A DNA stretch of 5,277 nucleotides, from NCBI GenBank assembly GCA_013203525.1, contig JABMQB010000167.1:1-5277 (forward strand), written 5' to 3'. This DNA comes from Mariniphaga sp. GTDB taxonomy: Bacteria; Bacteroidota; Bacteroidia; Bacteroidales; Prolixibacteraceae. Of the stretch, positions 1 to 5,277 are shown one piece after another (position 1 is the first letter of the stretch; every line of letters begins with the position of its first letter). The notes under the pieces are model-generated. The model was given only the letters and a program-made list of their open reading frames with translations. It had not been told where the DNA came from and did no database searches. Position numbers and translations under genes: made by a program.

Positions 1-367
1 CTATATGATAAAAAATGGGCTCCGCCCTACTATGGATTAAATCATCGATGGCTTCTTCAACATAAGCTTCAATATCACTTAGTTCAGTTATTTCATTTTC
101 AATTTCTTCATCTGGAAAAATATTTTCGGCAATAGTAAAATTACTTTGAGGTTTTTCATCGGGATACAATTGTACGTAATGAACTGGGTTTTGTTCGTTA
201 GCTTGCAAATCAGAAGGCAGGTCCTCGGCATTAATTATTTTTTTAGGAATCTTAAACATATTTGATGTAGTGCTTGCTTTTTGGGAAGTGTTGCATGTTG
301 ACAAACCTAAAACAACCAACACTAATACTATAACCTTAAAAATTCCATTTATAACTTTAGTTTTCAT
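1..367 (-). CDS. Putative lipoprotein of unknown function (C-terminus beyond the window)
   Basis: An ATG at 367-365 opens a frame that stays open for 122 codons to the left edge, so the gene is partial at its 3' end. Residues 1-25 look like a lipoprotein signal peptide: Lys at 2 and 4, then a hydrophobic stretch rich in Val and Leu (about 12-22), then L-S-T-C with the candidate lipidated Cys at 25. Thr just before Cys is less usual than Gly, Ala or Ser, so lipidation is likely but not certain. The mature part is polar, with an acidic stretch at about 86-109 containing many Glu, Asp and Ile. I recognise no domain. The gene starts 16 bp after the vsr stop codon on the same strand, so the two may be co-transcribed, though no functional link is evident. 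It is a real-looking gene because of the signal peptide and long open frame; function unknown. Confidence 0.6.
   Translation of the reverse strand, partial: MKTKVINGIFKVIVLVLVVLGLSTCNTSQKASTTSNMFKIPKKIINAEDLPSDLQANEQNPVHYVQLYPDEKPQSNFTIAENIFPDEEIENEITELSDIEAYVEEAIDDLIHSRAEPIFYHI
10..27 (-). repeat. Small GC-rich inverted repeat followed by T6 (terminator-like, inside an open frame)
   Basis: Read on the minus strand, GGGC-GGA-GCCC (27 to 17) forms a 4-bp stem with a 3-base loop, and ATTTTTT follows (16 to 10). The GC-rich stem stands out from the AT-rich surroundings and the T run gives it the shape of a weak intrinsic terminator. However, it lies within the still-open lipoprotein frame, where it encodes Arg-Ala-Glu-Pro. 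If that frame stops just beyond the edge, the hairpin would sit at the end of the gene. The stem is very short, so termination is only a possibility. Confidence 0.25.
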
Positions 368-383
368 AGTATTTAGTTAATAT

Positions 384-806
384 TTATTTCTCAATTGCCT
401 GCATCACTTTTAGGTAACACATAGCAGGATTTTGTTCAATTTCGTGCTGCCAGAACCGGAGAACCTTGTAGCCTAAATATTCAAGTTTATGGTTCGTAGC
501 CTGGTCGCGTACAATATTTTTTTCAATTTTTGGAATCCAGTACTCTTTATTCGTTTTTAGCTTTTGTTTTTTATCTTCCCAGTTATGCCCGTGCCAGAAT
601 TCGCCATCAATAAATATTGCGACCCTGTGTTTTTGAATTACCAGGTCGGGTGATCCAGGTAATTTTTTGACATTTTTTCTGTACCGGATACCAGCGTTCC
701 ACAATAACTTCCTCAAAGCTTTTTCAGGACCCGTATCTTTACTACGAATTTTCCGCATTAGCTGCGAACGTTCCCTGCTTGTTTCAAACCCGTGCTTTGA
801 TTTCAT
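384..806 (-). CDS. vsr: Very short patch repair (Vsr-type) DNA mismatch endonuclease
   Basis: Vsr enzymes nick next to T:G mismatches left by deamination of 5-methylcytosine and start short-patch repair. Numbering from the ATG at 806 (140 aa, close to E. coli Vsr), the family pattern is clear: an N-terminal Ser-Gln-Leu-Met-Arg-Lys-Ile helix (14-20) and DTGPE (24-28), PGSPD with the probable metal-binding Asp54, FIDGEFWHGH (66-74) with catalytic-type Trp71-His72, then a helix with Arg100-Asp101 and LGYKVLRFW (111-119). Aligned by eye to E. coli Vsr, zinc ligands His71 and Asp97 are kept (His74, Asp101), but Cys73 becomes Trp76 and Cys117 becomes His121. The frame extends upstream to an ATG at 875. 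The extra 23 residues are not family-like, and a promoter-like element lies inside them, so I prefer 806. No cytosine methyltransferase adjoins it. The family call is firm; the exact mismatch specificity is not shown. Confidence 0.88.
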   Translation of the reverse strand: MKSKHGFETSRERSQLMRKIRSKDTGPEKALRKLLWNAGIRYRKNVKKLPGSPDLVIQKHRVAIFIDGEFWHGHNWEDKKQKLKTNKEYWIPKIEKNIVRDQATNHKLEYLGYKVLRFWQHEIEQNPAMCYLKVMQAIEK

Positions 807-825
807 CAAGCCGTGTATCTTCAGA

Positions 826-833
826 TAAAAGTA
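826..833 (-). promoter_or_regulatory. Possible -7 promoter element for vsr
   Basis: On the minus strand this reads TACTTTTA, one mismatch from the Bacteroidota -7 consensus TAnnTTTG. It ends 19 bases before the ATG at 806, a fitting distance for a short leader, and it would lie inside the coding region if the gene began at 875. No TTTG-type -33 element is seen at the usual spacing. In AT-rich DNA such a match can arise by chance. Confidence 0.25.
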
Positions 834-953
834 CCGAAAAGAGAATGACAATAATTTTAAAACAGTTCTTTGCAAAGCTTACTTATCAACGAAAGAATGT
901 TAAAACGTTTGAAATATCACCCAGAAATTTTAAGTAGCTGAATTTGAGAAACC

Positions 954-1021
954 TGTTGAATTTTTATTAGGATATTAACCAGCAAGTGTTGAAAAATTAA
1001 TAATTTTTTTAGAGTTCAACA
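954..1021. repeat. Three copies of TGTTGAA (two direct, one inverted) in the divergent spacer
   Basis: TGTTGAA occurs at 954-960 and 987-993, with its reverse complement TTCAACA at 1015-1021. The last two form a 7-bp inverted repeat enclosing 21 bases, inside which lies an almost perfect A/T palindrome (AAAAATTA 992-999 against TAATTTTT 1001-1008). Placement between two divergent genes would suit a regulator-binding region. Seven-base matches in AT-rich DNA may also be chance, so no function is claimed. Confidence 0.35.
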
Positions 1022-1118
1022 AAATTTTATTAATGGTTGGTTCATCTCATTTATTAACTATTTTTCCTGTTTCAAATTTTTGATAATTAAACGAACACAT
1101 AAAAAGGGTATTAGAAGA

Positions 1119-1480
1119 ATGATATATTTTTTTATATTGATAATCCTAATTCCTTTTGTAAGCTGCATGTCTGATATTGAAATCAAACAAGATTGTAATA
1201 TTGATAATCCTCTTGAAATGCAATGGTTATCAAATATTGCAAAGATTTACAAAACTGCCCTTGCCGGATTTCAGTTTTTCAGGCCGATTTTTCTGGTGAA
1301 ACGGTTTTTTGGCAATTAATGAACGACCCGCTTTGTCAAAGTGTAATCAATCACGTTGAAATATACTATTGTAAAGGTGAAGCAATTAAAGTGCTTGAAA
1401 ACTATGATGATTGGGTGGTATTTAACCAAAATGTTTCTAATCTAAAAATCATATATTCTTGCCTTGCTATCAGAAACTAA
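1119..1480 (+). pseudogene. Small secreted lipoprotein gene interrupted by a one-base frameshift
   Basis: The first frame (ATG 1119) encodes a hydrophobic signal segment ending in F-V-S-C (candidate lipidated Cys16), then a Cys-Asn-Ile-Asp-Asn-Pro-Leu-Glu motif and W-L-S-N-I. It loses sense after Tyr-Lys at about 1253 and stops at 1319. The continuation lies in the frame one base back, from AAC at 1253: N-C-P-C-R-I-S-V-F-Q, then GETVFW, NDPLC, a YYCKGE motif and Y-S-C near the end, stopping at 1480. Adding one A to the A4 run at 1251-1254 joins the halves into a 120-residue protein. From memory, this resembles short Bacteroidota lipoproteins with an N-P-L-E...W-L start and C-x-G-E late motif; function unknown. 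A TTG start at 1080 would add a Lys/Arg-rich n-region typical of signal peptides, so the start is uncertain. It may be a true pseudogene or a sequencing error. Confidence 0.7.
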
Positions 1481-2533
1481 TTATCTTTTCGCATACTGCT
1501 TTTCGTAATATTTTTGATAATCGCCTGAAGTGACATTATCAAGCCATTCGTTATTTTCAAGGTACCAATCGATTGTTTTACCAATACCTTCTTCGAATTG
1601 AAGCGAAGGCTCCCAACCCAGTTCATTTTTAATTTTGGTTGAATCTATAGCATATCGTAAATCGTGGCCCGCACGGTCTTTAACATAGGTAATTAATTTT
1701 TCTGATTCTCCAGGTTTACGTCCAAGTTTTTCATCCATTTTACGGCACATTACCTTAATCAGGTCGATATTTTTCCATTCGTTAAAACCGCCAATATTGT
1801 ATGTTTCGCCAACTTTCCCTTTATGGAAAATTACATCAATAGCCCGGGCATGGTCTACTACCCAAAGCCAGTCGCGCACATTTTCTCCTTTCCCATAAAC
1901 CGGAAGTGGTTTTTTGTTTTTAATATTATGGATAAAAAGTGGTATTAGTTTTTCTGGAAATTGGAATGAACCGTAATTGTTGGAACAATTTGAAATAACC
2001 ACAGGAATCCCAAAGGTGTCGTTATAAGCACGTACAAAATGATCGGAGCTGGCTTTTGATGCAGAATACGGGCTATGTGGATCATATGCAGTTTCTTCGG
2101 TAAACATGCCTTCATCGCCCAAAGAACCATAAACCTCATCGGTTGAAATATGGTAGAATTTTTTGCCTTCCATATTATTTTTCCAGATATGTTTGGCTGC
2201 GTTTAAAAGGTTAACTGTACCAATCACATTTGTAAAAACAAATTCAGTAGGGTTTGTGATCGACCGGTCGACATGTGATTCGGCAGCAAGATGAATCACT
2301 CCATCGAATTGCCTTTCTTCAAATAATTGTAGAATAAATTCATCATTAACAATATCGCCTTTTACAAATTCGTAATTGGAATTGCTTTCAACATCTTTCA
2401 GGTTTGCCAGGTTTCCCGCATAAGTAAGTTTATCGAGGTTTACAATTTTAACTTCAGGATATTTATTTACAAAAAGCCTTATAACATGTGAGCCAATAAA
2501 TCCTGCTCCGCCTGTGATCAGTATAGTTTTCAT
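1481..2533 (-). CDS. rfbB: dTDP-glucose 4,6-dehydratase
   Basis: This cytoplasmic enzyme converts dTDP-glucose to dTDP-4-keto-6-deoxyglucose, the second step toward dTDP-rhamnose and other deoxysugars (also called rmlB). The 350 residues match the family's usual length. Visible marks of an extended short-chain dehydrogenase are the NAD-binding GGAGFIGSH (8-16), NLDKLTYAGN (32-41) typical of RmlB, HLAAESHVDRSI (81-92), the dehydratase triad Thr131-Asp132-Glu133 in STDEVYG, Tyr156 and Lys160 in YSASK, the substrate-site NCSNNYGSFQFPEKLIP (182-198), and RAGHDLRY (287-294). It is the last gene of the leftward sugar-nucleotide run, 119 bp after galE, and its stop codon directly abuts that of the convergent broken lipoprotein. 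The partner genes rmlA, rmlC and rmlD are not in the window, so the final sugar cannot be told. The ATG at 2533 lies just before the Rossmann motif, as expected. Confidence 0.96.
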   Translation of the reverse strand: MKTILITGGAGFIGSHVIRLFVNKYPEVKIVNLDKLTYAGNLANLKDVESNSNYEFVKGDIVNDEFILQLFEERQFDGVIHLAAESHVDRSITNPTEFVFTNVIGTVNLLNAAKHIWKNNMEGKKFYHISTDEVYGSLGDEGMFTEETAYDPHSPYSASKASSDHFVRAYNDTFGIPVVISNCSNNYGSFQFPEKLIPLFIHNIKNKKPLPVYGKGENVRDWLWVVDHARAIDVIFHKGKVGETYNIGGFNEWKNIDLIKVMCRKMDEKLGRKPGESEKLITYVKDRAGHDLRYAIDSTKIKNELGWEPSLQFEEGIGKTIDWYLENNEWLDNVTSGDYQKYYEKQYAKR

Positions 2534-2556
2534 TTTAATTATTTCAATTAAGAAGG

Positions 2557-2564
2557 TAAATATA
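2557..2564 (-). promoter_or_regulatory. Possible -7 promoter element upstream of rfbB
   Basis: The 119-bp galE-rfbB gap carries, on the minus strand, TATATTTA, one base from the Bacteroidota -7 consensus TAnnTTTG, ending 23 bases before the rfbB ATG. No clear TTTG box lies at the expected upstream distance. With the long gap it suggests that rfbB may have its own start of transcription in addition to read-through from galE. Confidence 0.3.
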
Positions 2565-2652
2565 CCACTTCTGATTTTTATTCATTAAAATAATTATCAG
2601 GAAACGGATTTTTTTAAAACGAAGAAAAAACAGAAATAATATTTACTGTGGC

Positions 2653-3681
2653 TTATTTTATGTTTCTAATGTTCTTTTCCCAATTCCAGGCTGATAGCAA
2701 TGTTTCTTCAAGGCTTTTTATAGCTTGCCAGCCAAGTTCATTATTTGCATAGGTAGTATCGGCCCAGATTTTTTCAATATCGCCTGCCCTGCGATCTACA
2801 ATTTTATAATTAAGTTTTACACCGGTTACTTTTTCAAATCCATTTACAATTTCAAGAACTGAAAGGCCTTTTCCTGTTCCCAGGTTAAAAATCTCGTAGC
2901 CTGATTTATTATTTCCCTCCAGCAATCGTCTAATAGCAACAACATGTGCTTTTGCCAGGTCTACAACATTAATATAATCGCGGATTGCTGAACCATCAGG
3001 TGTGTTGTAATCATCGCCAAATACTTTTAATTCATCACGAATACCGGCTGCTGTTTGAGTTATAAATGGAATCAGATTGCCTGGGATTCCTATAGGTAAT
3101 TCTCCAATCAGCGCCGAATGATGTGCTCCAATTGGATTAAAATAACGTAAAGCAATTCCTTTTAATTGAGGGTAAGCTGTTATGGTATCATTCAGAATAT
3201 CTTCGCAAACTCTTTTTGTGTTTCCATATGGCGATTCGGCATCTTTTCGTGGAGTATTTTCAGTTACAGGCAAGTGATTGGGTTGGCCATATACTGTGCA
3301 TGATGAAGAAAAAACTATATTAGGGATGTTATAATTTTTCATTCCATCCAATAAATTCATTAGCGAGTTTAGATTATTCCGGTAGTATTTTACCGGAATT
3401 TCAACTGATTCACCAACCGCTTTTGATGCCGCAAAATGGATTATTGCGGAAATGTCGTTATGGTGTGACAAAAAATCAAGGGTTTTGATTTGGTCTGCAA
3501 GGTTGAATTTTTCAAATGCAGGCCTGGTGCCGGTAATTTTTGTAATATTATCAAGTACTTTAATCCTGGAATTTGAAAGATCATCAACAACAATTACATC
3601 AAACCCGGTTTCCTGAAGTTCAACAACGGTATGCGATCCAATATATCCGGTTCCGCCGGTGACTAATATTTTTTGTGCCAT
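2653..3681 (-). CDS. galE: UDP-glucose 4-epimerase
   Basis: GalE interconverts UDP-glucose and UDP-galactose with tightly bound NAD in the cytoplasm, supplying galactose for surface glycans and serving galactose catabolism. The 342 residues are typical. Visible features: GGTGYIGSH (9-17), DDLSNS (33-38), IHFAASKAVGES (81-92) typical of GalE, SSSCTVYG (125-132) with the catalytic-type Ser/Thr, Tyr152 and Lys156 in YGNTK, RYFNPIGAH (179-187), the GalE signature YNTPDGSAIRDYINVVDLAKAH region (225-246), NLGTGKG (266-272), and RRAGD (297-301). The Leu/Pro-rich GNLIPFI and GIRDELKVFG segments also fit. Its ATG lies 5 bp after the uxs stop codon, which strongly suggests co-transcription. The family also includes UDP-GlcNAc 4-epimerases; the GalE-like signatures favour UDP-glucose, though dual activity cannot be excluded from sequence. 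Confidence 0.95.
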   Translation of the reverse strand: MAQKILVTGGTGYIGSHTVVELQETGFDVIVVDDLSNSRIKVLDNITKITGTRPAFEKFNLADQIKTLDFLSHHNDISAIIHFAASKAVGESVEIPVKYYRNNLNSLMNLLDGMKNYNIPNIVFSSSCTVYGQPNHLPVTENTPRKDAESPYGNTKRVCEDILNDTITAYPQLKGIALRYFNPIGAHHSALIGELPIGIPGNLIPFITQTAAGIRDELKVFGDDYNTPDGSAIRDYINVVDLAKAHVVAIRRLLEGNNKSGYEIFNLGTGKGLSVLEIVNGFEKVTGVKLNYKIVDRRAGDIEKIWADTTYANNELGWQAIKSLEETLLSAWNWEKNIRNIK

Positions 3682-3686
3682 TCTTA

Positions 3687-4634
3687 TTATTTTGGTTGCG
3701 AGAGAAGAGTCTCGAAATATTTAATAGTAGACTTAAGCCCTTCCCTTAATGGAACAACCGGTTCCCAACCATTCAGTTTTTCTTTTGCCAATGTTATATC
3801 GGGTTGCCGTTGAGTTGGGTCATCTTTTGGAAGAGGCAAATATATAATTTTGGATTTTGATCCCGTAAGGTCGAGGATGTTTTCTGCCAGTTCAAGCATG
3901 GTAAATTCTCCCGGATTACCAATATTCACGGGACCAATAAAACTATCTTCGGTACTCATCATTCTTGTCATTCCTTCAATCAGATCGCTAACATATTGGA
4001 AACTTCGGGTTTGTTTACCATCACCAAAAATTGTGATGTCTTTATTTTGAAGTGCTTGGACAATAAAATTAGAAACAACCCTTCCATCATCTGGCTCCAT
4101 TTTTGGGCCATAGGTATTAAAAATCCTGATAATTTTTATTTTAACATCATTTTGTGTATGATAATTTACAAACAATGATTCGGCGCATCGTTTGCCTTCG
4201 TCGTAACACGAGCGTATTCCAATGGGATTAACATTTCCCCAATAGTCTTCTTTCTGAGGATGTACAGAAGGATCGCCATATACCTCACTGGTTGAAGCCT
4301 GGAGTATTTTAGCTTTTATACGTTTAGCCAGCCCCAACATATTAACCGCTCCCATTACCGAAGTTTTTATTGTTTTTATGGGATTATACTGATAATGTAT
4401 TGGAGAGGCAGGACATGCCAGATTGTAAATTTCATCAACTTCGATATAATATGGCATTGTTACATCGTGCCGCACTAATTCAAAATATGGATTGTTAAGA
4501 AGATGGACAATTTTGCTTTTTTTACCTGTAAAATAATTGTCGAGGCAAATTACTTCGTTACCGTTGCTTAATAATCTTTCACACAGATGTGATCCGACAA
4601 ATCCGGCACCGCCTGTAACTAAAATTCTTTTCAT
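3687..4634 (-). CDS. uxs: UDP-glucuronate decarboxylase (UDP-xylose synthase)
   Basis: The enzyme oxidises and decarboxylates UDP-glucuronate to UDP-xylose using bound NAD. The 315 residues match the compact bacterial form, with no membrane anchor. The family signatures are almost continuous: GGAGFVGSH (8-16), LDNYFTG (31-37), VRHDV (54-58), YNLACPASPIHYQYNP (70-85), KTSVMGAVNMLGLAKR (90-105), STSEVYGDP (114-122) with Glu117, YWGNVNPIG (131-139), Tyr144 and Lys148 in SCYDEGKR, RIFNTYGPKM (170-179), DGRVVSNFI (183-191), and RQPDI (276-280) with the Arg that marks Uxs. The upstream gene encodes the dehydrogenase that makes its substrate, and galE follows after 5 bp, so the context agrees with the call. 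The start ATG at 4634 directly precedes the Rossmann motif. A 4-keto-pentose-forming ArnA-like activity is less likely, given the short single-domain form. Confidence 0.95.
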   Translation of the reverse strand: MKRILVTGGAGFVGSHLCERLLSNGNEVICLDNYFTGKKSKIVHLLNNPYFELVRHDVTMPYYIEVDEIYNLACPASPIHYQYNPIKTIKTSVMGAVNMLGLAKRIKAKILQASTSEVYGDPSVHPQKEDYWGNVNPIGIRSCYDEGKRCAESLFVNYHTQNDVKIKIIRIFNTYGPKMEPDDGRVVSNFIVQALQNKDITIFGDGKQTRSFQYVSDLIEGMTRMMSTEDSFIGPVNIGNPGEFTMLELAENILDLTGSKSKIIYLPLPKDDPTQRQPDITLAKEKLNGWEPVVPLREGLKSTIKYFETLLSQPK

Positions 4635-4731
4635 GTTTTATTTATTTATAAGCAAAATATTTGGTAACCTGGTATTGATTCTATAATGAAATAAAGATGA
4701 AAAAATATTTTATCCTTTCAAAAAAACCTGG
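4635..4731 (-). other. 97-bp gap between ugd and uxs, no terminator seen
   Basis: The gap is AT-rich and shows no stable GC-rich hairpin after the ugd stop codon, so read-through from ugd into uxs is plausible. On the minus strand it contains ATATTTTG and TATAAATA near the uxs start, loosely like -7 elements but with wrong spacing or mismatches. I do not call a promoter. No Shine-Dalgarno sequence is seen before the uxs ATG; the bases just upstream are repeated AAAT, as is common in Bacteroidota. Confidence 0.4.
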
Positions 4732-5277
4732 TTAACTATTTATAATACTTTTCCTGCCAATGCTGTAATATGTAAATTTTAATTCATTCATTTCATCGGG
4801 ATCGTATATATTTCTACCATCAAATATTACTTTATTTATTAGTAATTTTTCAAGCACCCTGAAATTAGGTATTCTAAATTCGGGCCATTCGGTAATAATA
4901 ATTAATGCATCCGCATCAATACAGGCATCGTATTCATCTTTTGCAAAAGTAATTGTTTTATCAAGGATTCGTTTCCCTTCATCCATTGCAACCGGATCGT
5001 AAGCAATAATTTCGGCACCGGCTTTTCTTAGTTTATCAATTACTACCAATGAAGGTGCTTCACGCATGTCGTCAGTTTTTGGTTTAAACGATAAGCCCCA
5101 GATTGCAAATTTCTTCCCCTTCAGATTACCGTTAAAGTGTTTATTAATCTTATCGATAAGAATTGATTTTTGCCTGTAATTTACATTTTCAACTGCTTTA
5201 AGAATTTCAAGTGAATATCCTTGTTCATCGGCCGTTCGGATAAGAGCCTGAACATCTTTTGGAAAACAAGAACCTCC
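4732..5277 (-). CDS. ugd: UDP-glucose 6-dehydrogenase, C-terminal part (5' end beyond the window)
   Basis: The enzyme oxidises UDP-glucose to UDP-glucuronate with two NAD+. The frame is open from the right edge: 181 residues are visible before the TAA, beginning with the catalytic-cysteine motif GGSCFPKD (Cys is the fourth visible residue). Next come a helical segment with NVNYRQK (31-37), the second Rossmann-like domain starting at KGKKFAIWGLSFKPKTDDMREAPS (53-76), AEIIAYDPVA (the NDP-sugar dehydrogenase C-terminal domain), IIITEWPEF, and the terminal DGRNIYDP and YYSIGR motifs. About 250 residues, including the NAD-binding domain, should lie off-window, judging from the usual length near 440. 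An internal ATG at 5067 is not the start because the catalytic motif lies upstream of it. The adjacent uxs gene, which uses UDP-glucuronate, favours the UDP-glucose over the GDP-mannose dehydrogenase branch. Confidence 0.93.
   Translation of the reverse strand, partial: GGSCFPKDVQALIRTADEQGYSLEILKAVENVNYRQKSILIDKINKHFNGNLKGKKFAIWGLSFKPKTDDMREAPSLVVIDKLRKAGAEIIAYDPVAMDEGKRILDKTITFAKDEYDACIDADALIIITEWPEFRIPNFRVLEKLLINKVIFDGRNIYDPDEMNELKFTYYSIGRKSIINS

Larger units (their letters stand above)
807..1118. other. Divergent intergenic region, no gene seen
   Basis: This AT-rich stretch separates vsr (leftward) from the broken lipoprotein gene (rightward). Its left end, up to 875, would be coding if vsr used its upstream ATG. 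The right end, from 1080, would be coding if the lipoprotein used a TTG start. I found no tRNA, no small gene with recognisable features and no strong hairpin terminator. It should hold the promoters of both flanking genes. The visible structure is the TGTTGAA repeat set described separately. Confidence 0.6.

Noticed and set aside
992..1008. A/T palindrome as an intrinsic terminator
   Set aside because: The stem is entirely A and T, and it lies between the 5' ends of divergent genes where no terminator is expected.
1248..1257. Programmed -1 ribosomal frameshifting in the broken lipoprotein gene
   Set aside because: The bases at the junction, TAC AAA ACT in the first frame, do not form a slippery X-XXY-YYZ heptamer, and no strong downstream hairpin is visible. 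A lost A is simpler.
1945..2139. Open frame of 64 codons on the minus strand inside rfbB
   Set aside because: It lies wholly in another frame of a well-supported gene and its translation has no recognisable features.
3850..4178. Two overlapping plus-strand open frames (3850-4050 and 3996-4178)
   Set aside because: Both are antisense to uxs, where the minus-strand frame is certain from nearly continuous family motifs.
2497..4634. Similar DNA at the starts of rfbB, galE and uxs, as if recently duplicated
   Set aside because: The likeness is confined to the codons of the shared NAD-binding glycine motif; the rest of each gene belongs to a clearly different family, so the relationship is ancient.
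4660..4731. Repeated AACCTGGT near the ugd end as possible Dcm/Vsr-related sites
   Set aside because: Two 8-mers containing CCTGG are too little evidence, and no methyltransferase or target specificity is known for this genome.
4732..5067. A short 111-residue protein starting at the ATG at 5067
   Set aside because: The same frame continues upstream to the window edge and contains the GGSCFPKD catalytic motif, so this is the tail of ugd and not a separate gene.

Overview
The window looks like an ordinary stretch of a Bacteroidota chromosome, probably a marine or sediment Marinilabiliales/Prolixibacteraceae-type lineage. The assignment is by inference: the DNA is AT-rich, starts lack clear Shine-Dalgarno sequences, intergenic TAnnTTTG-like -7 elements are present, short lipoproteins occur, and the proteins resemble Bacteroidota versions of their families. 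No RNA gene, insertion sequence, CRISPR array or phage gene is visible.

Right part (about 1481-5277, all minus strand, transcribed right to left): a nucleotide-sugar cluster. It begins off-window with a UDP-glucose 6-dehydrogenase, of which only the C-terminal 181 residues are seen. UDP-glucuronate decarboxylase (UDP-xylose synthase), UDP-glucose 4-epimerase (GalE) and dTDP-glucose 4,6-dehydratase (RmlB/RfbB) follow. The first two form a consecutive route UDP-glucose -> UDP-glucuronate -> UDP-xylose. GalE interconverts UDP-glucose and UDP-galactose. RmlB makes dTDP-4-keto-6-deoxyglucose, the branch point to dTDP-rhamnose and other deoxysugars. Together they point to precursor supply for a surface polysaccharide (capsule, O-antigen or exopolysaccharide). 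No glycosyltransferase or export gene lies in the window.

Middle (about 1080-1480, plus strand): a small lipoprotein gene broken by what looks like one missing base in an A run near 1251-1254. Its stop codon abuts the rmlB stop codon with no base between them.

Left part (1-806 or 875, minus strand): a Vsr-type DNA mismatch endonuclease with no methyltransferase beside it, then after a 16-bp gap an unrecognised lipoprotein that runs off the left edge. The 807-1118 stretch between vsr and the broken lipoprotein holds no gene that I can support. It contains three copies of TGTTGAA (two direct, one inverted) and a possible vsr promoter.

I found no convincing new biological system. The points most worth checking are the frameshifted lipoprotein, the solitary Vsr with altered zinc ligands, and the small repeat cluster.
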